Numbered from the stretch's first letter, positions 29,495 through 38,479 are shown. The stretch: DNA of 64,000 nucleotides from Serratia fonticola (GCF_001006005.1 NZ_CP011254.1:5394001-5458000), one strand, 5' to 3'. The notes: generated by a model from the letters alone, not told the origin. Translations and numbers: made by a program.

Positions 29495-32194
29495 TTAGAA
29501 CCACTTGCCAAAGCGGCGGATGTAGAAACGCTTCATCAATTGCGCCACCACACAGTAGCTGACCAGCGTGGCCACCAGCCAAGGGAAATACTCCCACGGC
29601 AGCGGTTGCAACCCGACCCATGCCCCGAGCGGCGAGAACGGAATATAGATACCGAGTGCCATAATAATCCCGGTGGTCAACAACACCGGCAGCGCCGCCG
29701 TGCTCTGAATGAACGGGATCTTCTGGGTACGCAGCATATGCACTACCAGTGTCTGAGACAGCAATCCTTCAATAAACCAGCCGGACTGGAACAGAGCTTG
29801 ATGCTCTACGCTATTGGCGGCAAACACGAACCACATCAACGCATAGGTAGTGATGTCGAAAATCGACGACGTCGGCCCAATCCACAGCATAAAGCGACCA
29901 ATATTCTTGGCATCCCATTTGCGGGGTTTACGCAGGAACTCTTTGTCCATCTTGTCCCACGGCAGGGAAAGCTGGGAAATATCGTACATCAGGTTCTGTA
30001 ACAGCAGGTGGATCGCCAGCATCGGCAGGAACGGAATAAACGCACTGGCCACCAGCACAGAGAACACGTTGCCGAAGTTGGAGCTGGCGGTCATGTTCAG
30101 ATACTTGATGATATTGCCGAAGGTTTCACGCCCTTTGATCACCCCTTCTTCCAGCACCATCAGGTTCTTTTCCAACAGGATGATATCGGCAGATTCCTTG
30201 GCGATGTCAGTACCTGTATCGACAGAAATGCCCACGTCGGCATCGCGTAACGCCGGGGCGTCGTTAATGCCATCCCCCAGGAAGCCCACGGTGTGGCCAT
30301 TAGCCTGCAACATTTTCAGCACGCGTGATTTTTGCAGCGGCGTCAGCTTGGTGAATACCGTACGCTGCTCAACTTCACGCATCAGATGGGCATCGTCCAT
30401 CTGTTCAATCTCCAGGCCGGAGAGCGGAGTTCCCGGTTCCAGGCCGACATCACGGCAGATTTTACAGGTGATTACCGGGTTGTCGCCGGTCAGCACTTTC
30501 ACCGCTACGCCATTTTCCTGCAGGGCAGCAATCGCTTCACGAGCGCTCTCTTTTGGCGGATCGAGGAAGGTCAGCAGGCCTTCGATCACCAGATCGCGTT
30601 CATCCACAATGCTCAGTGGCAGAGTGCAACCTTCCAGACCCAGATCTCGCGTTGCCAGCACCAGCACGCGGAAACCATCTTCATTATACTGGCACGCCAA
30701 AGCCTGCAAATCGGCACGGCGAGCCTCGTCAAGCACCAACACCTCCTGCCCGACACGGACGTGAGTGGCGATCTCCAACATCTCTTCAACTGCACCTTTG
30801 CAAATCAGCAGTTGGCGCTGTTGTTCATCCTGTACCACGATCGACAAGCGACGACGTATAAAATCAAACGGCAGCTCATCAACCTTGCTGTAGCGCCCCA
30901 ACGCCTCAACGCCTGGCTGGCCCTGGCCAAAACGGATCACCGCCTGATCCATCAGGTTCTTCATGCCGCTCTGATGGAAGCTGTTCAACCAGGCTAAATG
31001 CAGCACGTGGTTATCCTTGCTGCCATTCACATCCAGATGATGTTCCAGAATGATGCGATCCTGCGTCAGGGTGCCGGTTTTATCGGTACAGAGCACGTCC
31101 ATCGCGCCAAAGTTCTGGATCGCATTCAGCCGTTTGACCACCACCTTGCGGCGCGCCATGGCAATTGCGCCTTTCGCCAGGTTCGAGCTGACGATCATCG
31201 GCAGCATTTCCGGCGTCAGCCCCACGGCGACCGCCAAGGCAAACAGGGCCGCCTCCGTCCAGTCTCCCTTAGTGAAACCGTTAATCAGCAAGACGATCGG
31301 CACCATCACCAACATAAAGCGGATCAGCAGCCAGCTAACGCTGTTTACTCCACGGTCAAAGGCAGTTTGCGAACGGGTACCGACGATCGACTTAGCCAGG
31401 GAGCCAAAGTAGGTGCGGCCACCGGTTGCGACCACCACCGCCGTCGCCGTTCCGCTGGCCACGTTGGTGCCCATCAGGCAAATATTGGCCAACTCCAGCA
31501 GTTCGCTTTCGCTGGAGGCATCGATCTCGCTGGACTTTTGGCTCACGTCGGCCAAGGCATCGTATTTTTCGATCGGAATAGCTTCGCCGGTCAAGATGGC
31601 CTGGCTGATAAACAGATCGCGTGAGCTAAGCAAGCGGAGGTCCGCGGGTACCATATCCCCGGCGGAGAGCTGAATAATGTCGCCCGGAACCAACTCGCGA
31701 ATGGGAATTTCCACCGCTAACGCCTGAGTGCTGAAATTACTACGGCGCAACACCGTTGCCGTAGTACGTACCATCGATTTAAGTGATTCGGCCGCTTTAT
31801 TGGTGCGGTATTCCTGCCAGAAACGCAGCAAACCACTCAACGCAACCATGATCAGGATAATGATGACGCCGGTAAGATCGGTCTCCTCACCGTTTTGCAT
31901 GGGCAACCAGTAATCAGTAAAGAAACTGATCCCAGCCAGCACCATCAGCACAAAGATAAACGGGTTGTTAAACGCGGTGACTAACTGCACCAGCGCATGC
32001 GGTGCCTTCTCATGGGCAACCTGATTACTACCGAAATACTGCAAACGTTCCTGGGCATCTTCCTGAGTTAATCCGATGCGGTTACAGTTTAAATTAGCCA
32101 ACGTTTGATCGAGGCTGTTCTTTGCCTCGAGAGCAATGGCATACGGCTCGCGCTGTTTATCACGGCGGCGGCTATTTTCTTTAATATGGGTCAT
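29495..32194 (-). CDS. mgtB: Magnesium-transporting P-type ATPase MgtB
   Basis: This inner-membrane P3B ATPase imports Mg2+ under limitation. The 899-residue protein tracks Salmonella MgtB closely: it shares VAHEKAPHALVQLVTAFNNP, the phosphorylation motif CTDKTGTLTQD, TGDNPV, GFLGDGINDAPALRDADVGI, and the C-terminal membrane block (SLPWDKMDKEFLRKPRKWDA). The actuator loop reads LTGEA where most P-type ATPases have TGES. The start at 32194 (MTHIKENSRRRD) is preferred; the frame runs 23 codons further up without homology. It follows mgtC after a 322-bp spacer containing an ERIC element. Confidence 0.95.
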   Translation of the reverse strand: MTHIKENSRRRDKQREPYAIALEAKNSLDQTLANLNCNRIGLTQEDAQERLQYFGSNQVAHEKAPHALVQLVTAFNNPFIFVLMVLAGISFFTDYWLPMQNGEETDLTGVIIILIMVALSGLLRFWQEYRTNKAAESLKSMVRTTATVLRRSNFSTQALAVEIPIRELVPGDIIQLSAGDMVPADLRLLSSRDLFISQAILTGEAIPIEKYDALADVSQKSSEIDASSESELLELANICLMGTNVASGTATAVVVATGGRTYFGSLAKSIVGTRSQTAFDRGVNSVSWLLIRFMLVMVPIVLLINGFTKGDWTEAALFALAVAVGLTPEMLPMIVSSNLAKGAIAMARRKVVVKRLNAIQNFGAMDVLCTDKTGTLTQDRIILEHHLDVNGSKDNHVLHLAWLNSFHQSGMKNLMDQAVIRFGQGQPGVEALGRYSKVDELPFDFIRRRLSIVVQDEQQRQLLICKGAVEEMLEIATHVRVGQEVLVLDEARRADLQALACQYNEDGFRVLVLATRDLGLEGCTLPLSIVDERDLVIEGLLTFLDPPKESAREAIAALQENGVAVKVLTGDNPVITCKICRDVGLEPGTPLSGLEIEQMDDAHLMREVEQRTVFTKLTPLQKSRVLKMLQANGHTVGFLGDGINDAPALRDADVGISVDTGTDIAKESADIILLEKNLMVLEEGVIKGRETFGNIIKYLNMTASSNFGNVFSVLVASAFIPFLPMLAIHLLLQNLMYDISQLSLPWDKMDKEFLRKPRKWDAKNIGRFMLWIGPTSSIFDITTYALMWFVFAANSVEHQALFQSGWFIEGLLSQTLVVHMLRTQKIPFIQSTAALPVLLTTGIIMALGIYIPFSPLGAWVGLQPLPWEYFPWLVATLVSYCVVAQLMKRFYIRRFGKWF

Positions 32195-32313
32195 GACGCT
32201 ATTCTCTTTTTTTACTTTGCACACAGGGTTACCCCGCCCGTAATAACGGGTGAACATGCACAAAGTGGAATTTACTTACTTTACTTCATTAACGTAATAT
32301 TTATTCCATTAAC

Positions 32314-32439
32314 ATACCCTATGGATTTCAAGTTGTAGCTAGGCGACAAGCTTACTCATCCCCAGGAGCTTACTTTTCGTAAGTGACTGGGGTGAGTAAG
32401 TGCAGGTAACAACGCTACAACTTGAAAGACGACGGGTAT
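32314..32439. repeat. ERIC element
   Basis: This is an imperfect palindrome of about 126 bp bounded by ATACCC and GGGTAT. It contains the diagnostic ERIC core: CCCCAGGAGCTTAC, a short loop, GTAAGTGACTGGGGTGAG. The outer arms AAGTTGTAGC and GCTACAACTT are perfect inverted repeats. It lies in the mgtC-mgtB spacer (32195-32516), so it would be transcribed as a large hairpin between the two reading frames of the operon. Confidence 0.93.
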
Positions 32440-32516
32440 ATGCAGGATAAATAAAGTATCTGGGGTAAGTTTGCATAACACCTCCTTATCACCTTATTGG
32501 TGAAGGTTATTTATCG

Positions 32517-33215
32517 TTAAACGGGTAATTCTGACGCCACGCGCCAATGCACGGCACTCACGCTGCGTTCTAAACTAATCCGGCAGACAATACCCTCAAT
32601 CTCTTTTTGCGCGGCCGGATTAGCCACAATTTCCGCACAGACTTCCAACTGACCAGGAATGGCAATATCGGCGCTACGCAGCGATTGCAGACGTAATGCC
32701 ACGCCGTTCAATGCCTGAAGGATCAGGGTGCGAACCAGGATTTCATCCTGCTCCCCGCAGGTGACCTGGACGCGATAACGCAGCTCCAGATCCACCGCCT
32801 GCTGCTGGGGTTGCAGGTTAATGCGCTGCGCCGCTTCACGCAGCAGGATATTGGCACACAGGATCACCAGGGTGGCGCAGACGGCTTCCCAATGCTGCCC
32901 CAGGCCACATAGCACGCCGATGGCCGCAGAGCACCACAAGGTGGCCGCCGTGTTCAGGCCGCGGATATTCAGCCCTTCCCGCATAATCACACCGGCACCG
33001 AGAAAACCGATACCGGAAACGATCTGCGCCGCAATACGCCCCGCGCTGGAAGGCTCGGTGTCAAAAGAGCTCAGGATAAACACTGCGGCCCCGGTCGCAA
33101 CCAAAGAATTGGTACGCAAGCCCGCCATACGCTGACGCCATTGACGCTCGGCACCAATAACGGCACCCAGGCCCATTGCCAGGAATAAATTCAGGATAAA
33201 AGGAGTCATAGCCAT
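32517..33215 (-). CDS. mgtC: MgtC virulence/low-magnesium membrane protein
   Basis: MgtC is an inner-membrane protein induced in low Mg2+; in Salmonella it inhibits the F1Fo ATP synthase and supports survival in macrophages. The 232-residue protein has the MgtC/SapB domain (GLGAVIGAERQWRQRMAGLR; GIGFLGAGVIMREGLNIRGL) with four to five membrane helices, and the C-terminal ACT-like soluble domain. GGGGAAG precedes the ATG at 33215. It heads mgtCB and has a long leader with a PhoP box about 380 bp upstream. Confidence 0.95.
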   Translation of the reverse strand: MAMTPFILNLFLAMGLGAVIGAERQWRQRMAGLRTNSLVATGAAVFILSSFDTEPSSAGRIAAQIVSGIGFLGAGVIMREGLNIRGLNTAATLWCSAAIGVLCGLGQHWEAVCATLVILCANILLREAAQRINLQPQQQAVDLELRYRVQVTCGEQDEILVRTLILQALNGVALRLQSLRSADIAIPGQLEVCAEIVANPAAQKEIEGIVCRISLERSVSAVHWRVASELPV

Positions 33216-33596
33216 GATCTTCCCCTTAATTAATCATTGAGGTTGAATCATGTGCTGTTAAGCACACGCGAAATCGCGCCGATAATTAATCAGCGGGTCA
33301 GCGTTTGAGTGCCCGGAGGGAAAAGGCCGTGGTGATGGTTAAATACCATAATAATATCCGAATCAATACGCCCAATGCGCAAGCGCCTCGGGGACAACAA
33401 TCATGTTCGGGTTGGCACAGCTCGGAATAACTAGAGAGGGGTGCTGCCCGCCGTGTTCGGCAAGCAACAAATCACGGGAGATTGGTCAACTTGCCTTTAT
33501 TATTTCGCTACTACTGCAACTGTCCAATTGGTTTTCTCCACGGTGATTTTGGCTGGAGTATAGTGACATGAGGTTGTGAAGTAAAGGTTATATTAT
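33216..33596 (-). promoter_or_regulatory. Long 5' leader of mgtCB
   Basis: About 380 bp separate the PhoP box from the mgtC start. By analogy with Salmonella mgtCBR the transcript should carry a regulatory leader. The sequence shows a short reading frame (33290-33349), another 13-codon frame (start near 33404), and a small stem near the mgtC start (TGTGCT TAAC AGCACA, about 33251-33266). The promoter -10 was not fixed; TATACT near 33557-33562 is one candidate. Confidence 0.6.
33290..33349 (-). CDS. Candidate 19-residue mgtC leader peptide
   Basis: The frame reads MVFNHHHGLFPPGTQTLTR and stops 74 bp before the mgtC start. It has three consecutive histidines and a Pro-Pro pair. Salmonella mgtC is controlled by leader ORFs, one of which senses proline availability; this frame is in a comparable position but I do not recognise the sequence. 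No strong ribosome-binding site precedes it, so expression is uncertain. Confidence 0.35.
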   Translation of the reverse strand: MVFNHHHGLFPPGTQTLTR

Positions 33597-33613
33597 TAAA
33601 CGAAGACTAAACC
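33597..33613 (-). promoter_or_regulatory. PhoP box upstream of mgtCB
   Basis: On the minus strand GGTTTA-GTCTT-CGTTTA matches the PhoP direct-repeat consensus (T/G)GTTTA-N5-(T/G)GTTTA with one mismatch. It supports PhoPQ-dependent, low-magnesium induction of mgtCB with a leader of over 300 nt. Confidence 0.82.
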
Positions 33614-33669
33614 GAATATTCCCCTTATTTAATAACTGTTATAGGAACAATAATATAAGAAAGCTAATC

Positions 33670-33690
33670 GGGCGCCGCAATGCGGCCCCC
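33670..33690 (-). terminator. Terminator-like hairpin after the LysR gene
   Basis: An imperfect 9-bp stem (GGGCGCCGC / GCGGCCCCC, one mismatch) ends one base from the LysR stop codon. On the minus strand it is followed by GATTAGCTTTCTTAT. It separates this gene from the mgtCB promoter. Confidence 0.55.
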
Positions 33691-34563
33691 CTACGCTACG
33701 AGCCGTTGTTGTAACCAGCTCAGTAACGCTGCTACCTCAGGCGTTAAACCGGCGGTTTGTGGCCACACCAGATAGACATCGCTATCGTTCAAATGCAGCG
33801 CAGCCGCCAATGGCACCAAGCGCCCTGCTGTAATCGCATCCTGCGCCAACACGGCCTTCACCAACGCAATACCAAACCCCTGCTCGGCTGCGCGCAGCAG
33901 TAACCCTGCATCGTTGAACAGCGCTAACTGTTGCCCACCGCCAATTCTCCCTACGGTGCTAAACCAGCTATGCCAGGGAGTGACGTCATGCTCAAGCAGC
34001 GGGATCTGTGGATCTCCAGCATCAAACGCCTCCTGCCATTGCCTGGCCAGCTCCGGGGTCGCTACCGGCAGCACCACTCCTGAGGCGATACGCTGAGCCT
34101 GAACGCCTGGCCATTGGCCATCACCAATGCGGATCGCGGCATCGAATCCTTTGCGGCCGAGATCCTGAATCACCAGCGAGGCGTCAATATCCAACCGGAT
34201 CCCAGGACAAGCACGATGAAACTCCGCCAATCTGGGCAACAACCAGTAATGCGCAAAGGAAGGCAGCACGCTGATGCGCAACATCTGGCTGACCGCTACC
34301 CGTCTGGCTCGGTCAACGCCCTGTTGCAAAGCGAGTAAGGCAGGCTCAGTTGCCGCCAGCAGTTCGCGCCCCGCAGCATTCAGCCGTACCCCACGCCCGA
34401 AGCGGTCAAAGAGTGGGTAGCCAATAGCCTGTTCGAGCTGCTGAATTTGTTGGCTAACGGCACCATGAGTCAGGCTGACGCGTTGCGCCGTGGCACGCAA
34501 ATTCTCCAACTGGGCAGCGATCACAAAGGTTGGCAAAATATGCAGAGGAAGACGTTCATTCAT
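33691..34563 (-). CDS. LysR-family regulator divergent to a PLP decarboxylase
   Basis: This 290-residue protein has an N-terminal LysR helix-turn-helix (residues 8-66, ATAQRVSLTHGAVSQQIQQL) and a substrate-binding-like effector domain (about 90-290). The GAVSQQI recognition helix is of the GcvA-like type. It is divergent from the decarboxylase at 34669 with about 105 bp between the start codons, the typical layout for a LysR regulator and its target. The ligand is unknown. Confidence 0.9.
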   Translation of the reverse strand: MNERLPLHILPTFVIAAQLENLRATAQRVSLTHGAVSQQIQQLEQAIGYPLFDRFGRGVRLNAAGRELLAATEPALLALQQGVDRARRVAVSQMLRISVLPSFAHYWLLPRLAEFHRACPGIRLDIDASLVIQDLGRKGFDAAIRIGDGQWPGVQAQRIASGVVLPVATPELARQWQEAFDAGDPQIPLLEHDVTPWHSWFSTVGRIGGGQQLALFNDAGLLLRAAEQGFGIALVKAVLAQDAITAGRLVPLAAALHLNDSDVYLVWPQTAGLTPEVAALLSWLQQRLVA

Positions 34564-34668
34564 TGCTGGTTAGCCTTGCTATCCAAAAGGGTCATTTTTT
34601 ATCGATATTAGCACTAATCAGGATCGCCTATAGTGCAAACATATTGACCCCGAACCCAAGGCATAACC

Positions 34669-36081
34669 ATGCACCCACGTTTGCAGCAGGATCTCGACGA
34701 TTTACCCCGCATACTTGACCATACCAACCAATTGGCGCAGGGCTTCCTTGCCAGCTTGAGCCAGCGCCCGGTATGCCCGCCGTTGGCCGAACAACAGTTG
34801 CAAACCGGTGACGATCGGCTGGCCGAAGAGGGTTGCGGGGCATTAGCGGCGTTAGAAGAGTTTTGGCAACGCTATGAGGCTGGCCTTTCCGGCAGTGCCG
34901 GGCCGCGTTACTTTGGTTTTGTCACCGGCGGCAGCACCCCTGCGGCGCTGGCTGCCGACTGGTTGGTTAGCACTGCCGACCAGAATAGCCAACTGAGCAA
35001 TGATACCGTGGCGGCCGCGATCGAACTGGCAACGATTGAGCAATTGAAAACCCTGCTGCAACTGCCCACCGACTTCAGCGGTAGCTTTGTCAGCGGTGCC
35101 ACCATGGCCAACTTCACCGGGATCGCCATCGGCCGCCAGTGGTTAGGGCAGCAGCGTGGGATCGATGTGGCGCAGCTTGGCTTGGCCGCCTTGGGGCCAA
35201 TTCAGGTCCTTTCCGCCAATGCCCATGCCAGCAGCGTGAAAGCGCTCAGCATGCTCGGTATTGGGCGTGATGCTTTAAAGTCTATTGCCAGCCAGGCTGA
35301 TTGCGAAGCTATAGATATCGAAGCGCTGGAGCGTCATCTTGCCGCCACACCAGATATCCCGACGATAGTGCTCGCCAGCGCAGGCACGGTAAACACCGGC
35401 GTTTTCGACGATCTGCCCCGCCTGCTGGCACTACGTGCACGCTATCCCTTCTGGTTACATGTTGATGCCGCCTTTGGTGGGATCGCGGCCTGTTCTCCCC
35501 GCTTGGCCCATCTGCTGGACGGTTGGCACCAAGCGGACTCAATCACCGTAGATGCCCATAAATGGCTGAATGTCCCTTATGACAGCGCCATTCAATTTAC
35601 CCGTCACCTGGCATTGCAGATGCAGGTGTTCCAGAATCACTCGGCCTATCTGGAGGCCCCCACGTTGCGCCCAGACAACTATTTGCACCTGACGCCCGAG
35701 AACTCGCGGCGTTTTCGTGCCCTGCCCTTGTGGATGGCATTGAAAGCCTACGGCAGCAGCGGTATGCGGGAGATCGTCGAGCGTAACGTGACGTTAGCGC
35801 GATATTTAGGTGACGGATTGGCGGCCAGTGAAGGCTTCCGCCTGCTGGCCCCAGTGGATCTGAACATCGTGTGCTTTGCGCTGAAGGGCGTTACAGGCGA
35901 TGCCACTGCCGCACGCAACCGCTTCATCGATCGTTTGGATCGGCACGGCTTAGTGCGCTGCACGCCCACCAGCTATGCAGGCCAACCGGGTATTCGGGCA
36001 GCCCTGGTGAATTGGATGACTGAAGAGCAGGATATTACTTTGGCGTTGGCATCAATGCAGGCTTGTCGGGCTGAGGTCTGA
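34669..36081 (+). CDS. Group II PLP-dependent decarboxylase, substrate unknown
   Basis: The 470-residue protein belongs to the glutamate/aromatic-amino-acid decarboxylase fold. The cofactor lysine is in SITVDAHKWLNVPYDS, the PLP-ring aspartate region in WLHVDAAFGG, and SGATMANFTGIAIGRQWLG binds phosphate. It most resembles the L-2,4-diaminobutyrate or aromatic-L-amino-acid decarboxylase branches rather than GadA, but I cannot fix the substrate. AAGG precedes the ATG. Its last 47 bases overlap the convergent GNAT gene, and the LysR gene at 33691 is a likely regulator. Confidence 0.82.
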   Translation: MHPRLQQDLDDLPRILDHTNQLAQGFLASLSQRPVCPPLAEQQLQTGDDRLAEEGCGALAALEEFWQRYEAGLSGSAGPRYFGFVTGGSTPAALAADWLVSTADQNSQLSNDTVAAAIELATIEQLKTLLQLPTDFSGSFVSGATMANFTGIAIGRQWLGQQRGIDVAQLGLAALGPIQVLSANAHASSVKALSMLGIGRDALKSIASQADCEAIDIEALERHLAATPDIPTIVLASAGTVNTGVFDDLPRLLALRARYPFWLHVDAAFGGIAACSPRLAHLLDGWHQADSITVDAHKWLNVPYDSAIQFTRHLALQMQVFQNHSAYLEAPTLRPDNYLHLTPENSRRFRALPLWMALKAYGSSGMREIVERNVTLARYLGDGLAASEGFRLLAPVDLNIVCFALKGVTGDATAARNRFIDRLDRHGLVRCTPTSYAGQPGIRAALVNWMTEEQDITLALASMQACRAEV

Positions 36082-36772
36082 AAGTGACGAGGCGTTGTTT
36101 CTGCTGGCCGTCGGTTGTGATATTCAGCGGCGATAGCCAGGCGGTAAACGCCTCGCGCAATACCGGCCATTCACCATCGATGATGGATAGCCAGTCCGTG
36201 TCGCGGTTGCGCCCCTTTCTGGTCATCGCCTGGCGAAAAGTCCCCTCAAAGGTGAAGCCCATACGCAGTGCAGCCTCGCGAGAGGGGGCATTCAGGCGAT
36301 CGCATTTCCATTCGCAACGGCGAAAGCCCAAGTCGTCAAAAACGTGCTTGAGCATCAGAAAGATGGCTTCACTCCCCATCGCTCGCCGCTTCATCAAGGG
36401 TGACCAGTTGATCATCCCCAACTCGACCACCCCGTTGGGTTGGTCGATGTTCAAGAAAGCACAGGTGCCGACCGCTTTACCGGTAGTCGCATCGATCACC
36501 GCCAGGGTGTTTCTACCCTGGGTTGCCAGCTGTCGCTGCAAGTACTGCTGGAAAACAGGCAGCTCCGTGGGGCGTTCACTAGACAAATAGGTCCAGTCAC
36601 GCCCGTCTTCCGCCAGTTGGTAGGCATGAAACAACTCATCAGCACGGCGCGCGATATCCATCGGCTGCAAGCAGCAGAAACGCCCTTGGAGACTCTGTTT
36701 TCCCGGCTCACCCGCAGGTTGCCAGCCCTCAAGCGCTGCACCAATGGGTTGCCCAAACTGATTGTGATCCAC
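36035..36772 (-). CDS. GNAT-family N-acetyltransferase (RimJ/RimL-like)
   Basis: The 245-residue protein has a GNAT fold with the acetyl-CoA loop (MKRRAMGSEAIFLMLKHVFD) and the C-terminal RimL-like pattern (RCEWKCDRLNAPSREAALRM, GFTFEGTFRQAM). It likely acetylates a small molecule or a protein N-terminus; the substrate is unknown. The start is a GTG at 36772 with a strong AGGAGG six bases upstream. The C-terminal coding end overlaps the convergent decarboxylase gene by 47 bp. Confidence 0.85.
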   Translation of the reverse strand: MDHNQFGQPIGAALEGWQPAGEPGKQSLQGRFCCLQPMDIARRADELFHAYQLAEDGRDWTYLSSERPTELPVFQQYLQRQLATQGRNTLAVIDATTGKAVGTCAFLNIDQPNGVVELGMINWSPLMKRRAMGSEAIFLMLKHVFDDLGFRRCEWKCDRLNAPSREAALRMGFTFEGTFRQAMTRKGRNRDTDWLSIIDGEWPVLREAFTAWLSPLNITTDGQQKQRLVTFRPQPDKPALMPTPK

Positions 36773-37460
36773 CTGTCCTCCTGATCGTGAGTTGAAATCG
36801 CATCTAGCAGCATTTCGTTGTCTCTGCGCAGTAAGAAGATACGTCAGGAAAATCGATATGTCGCGGATAAGTTATTCACTCTGCAATCATTAACAAATGA
36901 AATAATTTACATTAGTTATTTAATTAACGACCACATGGTTAGCAGAACTACTTATTTTGACTTGATTCCGCTCATAAACGCCTTCCTCAAGTACATAAAA
37001 GTAACTAAGAATCGTTACCATTGGAGCCAATACATTGATACAATCAATTGAATAAGCAAACTTAATGGCGTTTGGTGATGAAACAGAAGCAACAAAATCA
37101 GTCAAAAGACCGCCAACTCTGGCGTCACAGCAAGCCATAAGCTACCCTTAAGAATCATCTTATTAACGGAAAATAGTACCACGATGAAAATAACTAACCT
37201 TAGCAACAAATTTAAGGCTGACTACCCGGCGTCCAGTGATATTTCCAGCCGCAAAATCGCCACAGCATAATAAGTCGACTTAAGCTAAACTGATGCTTTT
37301 GATAGATTTAAAAATATAATTCGAAAAGACGTTGAGTCATGCCGGTTTTATTGATAGAAAGTTGCATTCATAAGATGTGATTTTTTTATAACTTTTAGCC
37401 TTTTATCTTCAGGCTTTTCTTTTTATAACCGCGTGGAAACGGACTTAAGTGGGAGGCTCT
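36773..37460. other. A+T-rich region upstream of rcsA
   Basis: This region of about 690 bp is A+T-rich with no convincing gene. The longest frames (36818-37051 plus, 77 codons; 36920-37138 minus) show no known domain and lack clear ribosome-binding sites. It contains an RcsAB-like box at 37149-37162. rcsA is silenced by H-NS in E. coli, and the base composition fits similar control here, by inference. Confidence 0.55.
37149..37162. promoter_or_regulatory. RcsAB box upstream of rcsA
   Basis: TAAGAATCATCTTA matches the RcsAB consensus TAAGAATATTCCTA at 12 of 14 positions and is a near palindrome. It lies about 300 bp upstream of the rcsA start. Autoactivation of rcsA through such a box is established in E. 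coli; the distance here is fairly long. Confidence 0.7.
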
Positions 37461-38090
37461 ATGCCAATAATCATTATGGATTCATGCAGTTACACTAGAT
37501 TAGGATTAACTGACTACCTGACGTCGCATGGGTTGAAAAAGCGTCAGATTAGCGCTGTCAATCATATCGACGGTCTGCATGAGAAGTGCGCAAAACTTAA
37601 GCCTAATATGGTATTTCTGAATGAAGACTGCTTCATTCATGAAGCGGATGCGACAGAAAGAATAAAACGCGTGATATCTCTTAATCCCGATACTTTATTC
37701 TTTATTTTCATGGCCATCACCAACGTACATTTCGACGATTATTTATACGTCCGCAAGAACGTTATCATCTCGTCAAAATCGATTAAACCGCAAACCATGA
37801 GCCAGTTGCTTAACCACTACCTCGAAAGAAAGCTGGTTCGCCCGGAAAAAAGCTCCCTGGATCAGACACCTGTCACACTAAGCCAAACCGAGTCAAACAT
37901 GCTGCGCATGTGGATGTCCGGCCAAGGCACCATCCAGATCTCAGATCAAATGCAGATCAAGGTGAAAACCGTCTCTTCCCACAAGGGAAACATCAAAAGA
38001 AAGATCAAAACCCACAACAAGCAGATCATCTACCATGTTGTCCGCCTGACCGACACGCTTACCAGCGGCATTTTTGTCAACAGCCGCTAA
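37461..38090 (+). CDS. rcsA: Colanic-acid transcription co-activator RcsA
   Basis: RcsA pairs with RcsB to activate capsule genes and repress motility genes. The 209-residue protein matches E. coli RcsA along its length: [17 protein letters not shown] at the start, [26 protein letters not shown], and a LuxR-type helix-turn-helix at the C-terminus ([40 protein letters not shown]). The start at 37461 (MPIIIMD) has GGGAGG upstream; an earlier in-frame ATG (37449) overlaps that site. It is followed by dsrB on the opposite strand. Confidence 0.96.
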   Translation: MPIIIMDSCSYTRLGLTDYLTSHGLKKRQISAVNHIDGLHEKCAKLKPNMVFLNEDCFIHEADATERIKRVISLNPDTLFFIFMAITNVHFDDYLYVRKNVIISSKSIKPQTMSQLLNHYLERKLVRPEKSSLDQTPVTLSQTESNMLRMWMSGQGTIQISDQMQIKVKTVSSHKGNIKRKIKTHNKQIIYHVVRLTDTLTSGIFVNSR

Positions 38091-38152
38091 TAGCCATTAC
38101 GGCCAAATAAAGCGACAGCGGAACGCTGTGGTGTAGAGTACGACAGAAAAAC

Positions 38153-38186
38153 GCCCGTTTTCAGCGGCAATGCTGCCGCTACGGGT
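38153..38186 (+). terminator. Terminator-like hairpin after rcsA
   Basis: A nested stem CCCGT...AGCGGCA / TGCCGCT...ACGGG is followed by TATTTAGG, about 65 bp beyond the rcsA stop. The 188 bp between rcsA and dsrB, where E. coli encodes the DsrA RNA, shows no recognisable DsrA sequence. Confidence 0.55.
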
Positions 38187-38278
38187 ATTTAGGCAGGCTT
38201 TCAACACCGCATGACCATGCGGCCAGGTTTCAGCCCGCCAGCCAGACCGGCGGCAAGCTGTTAATTGCAGGCAAAGAT

Positions 38279-38479
38279 TTAATCCTGTTCAGCACTGCGC
38301 AATTCTACAAAGGTGCCATCGCGGCTATCGATCTCATTGAAGAACCACACGCCCGCCGGGTAATCTTCCAGTGACACCAGATACATCGTGCCTTCATTAA
38401 ACACTTCCACTTCCAGCACTACCCCTTCCCGACGAGGGCCGCCGTCGGTCTTTACCGTCACCAGATCGTTAACTTTCAT
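38279..38479 (-). CDS. dsrB: DsrB small protein
   Basis: This 66-residue protein matches E. coli DsrB nearly throughout: [20 protein letters not shown] at the start, then [20 protein letters not shown]. The function is unknown. Its position beside rcsA is conserved with E. coli, which supports both names. It is convergent with rcsA. Confidence 0.93.
   Translation of the reverse strand: MKVNDLVTVKTDGGPRREGVVLEVEVFNEGTMYLVSLEDYPAGVWFFNEIDSRDGTFVELRSAEQD

Noticed and set aside
32314..32439. Riboswitch or magnesium sensor in the mgtC-mgtB spacer
   Set aside because: The strong hairpin there is fully explained by an ERIC element.
36818..37051. 77-codon plus-strand frame upstream of rcsA
   Set aside because: No clear ribosome-binding site or known domain; more likely chance in A+T-rich DNA, though a small protein cannot be excluded.
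38091..38278. DsrA small RNA between rcsA and dsrB
   Set aside because: Neither the rpoS-pairing segment nor the typical terminal stem is visible; the hairpin present fits an rcsA terminator.
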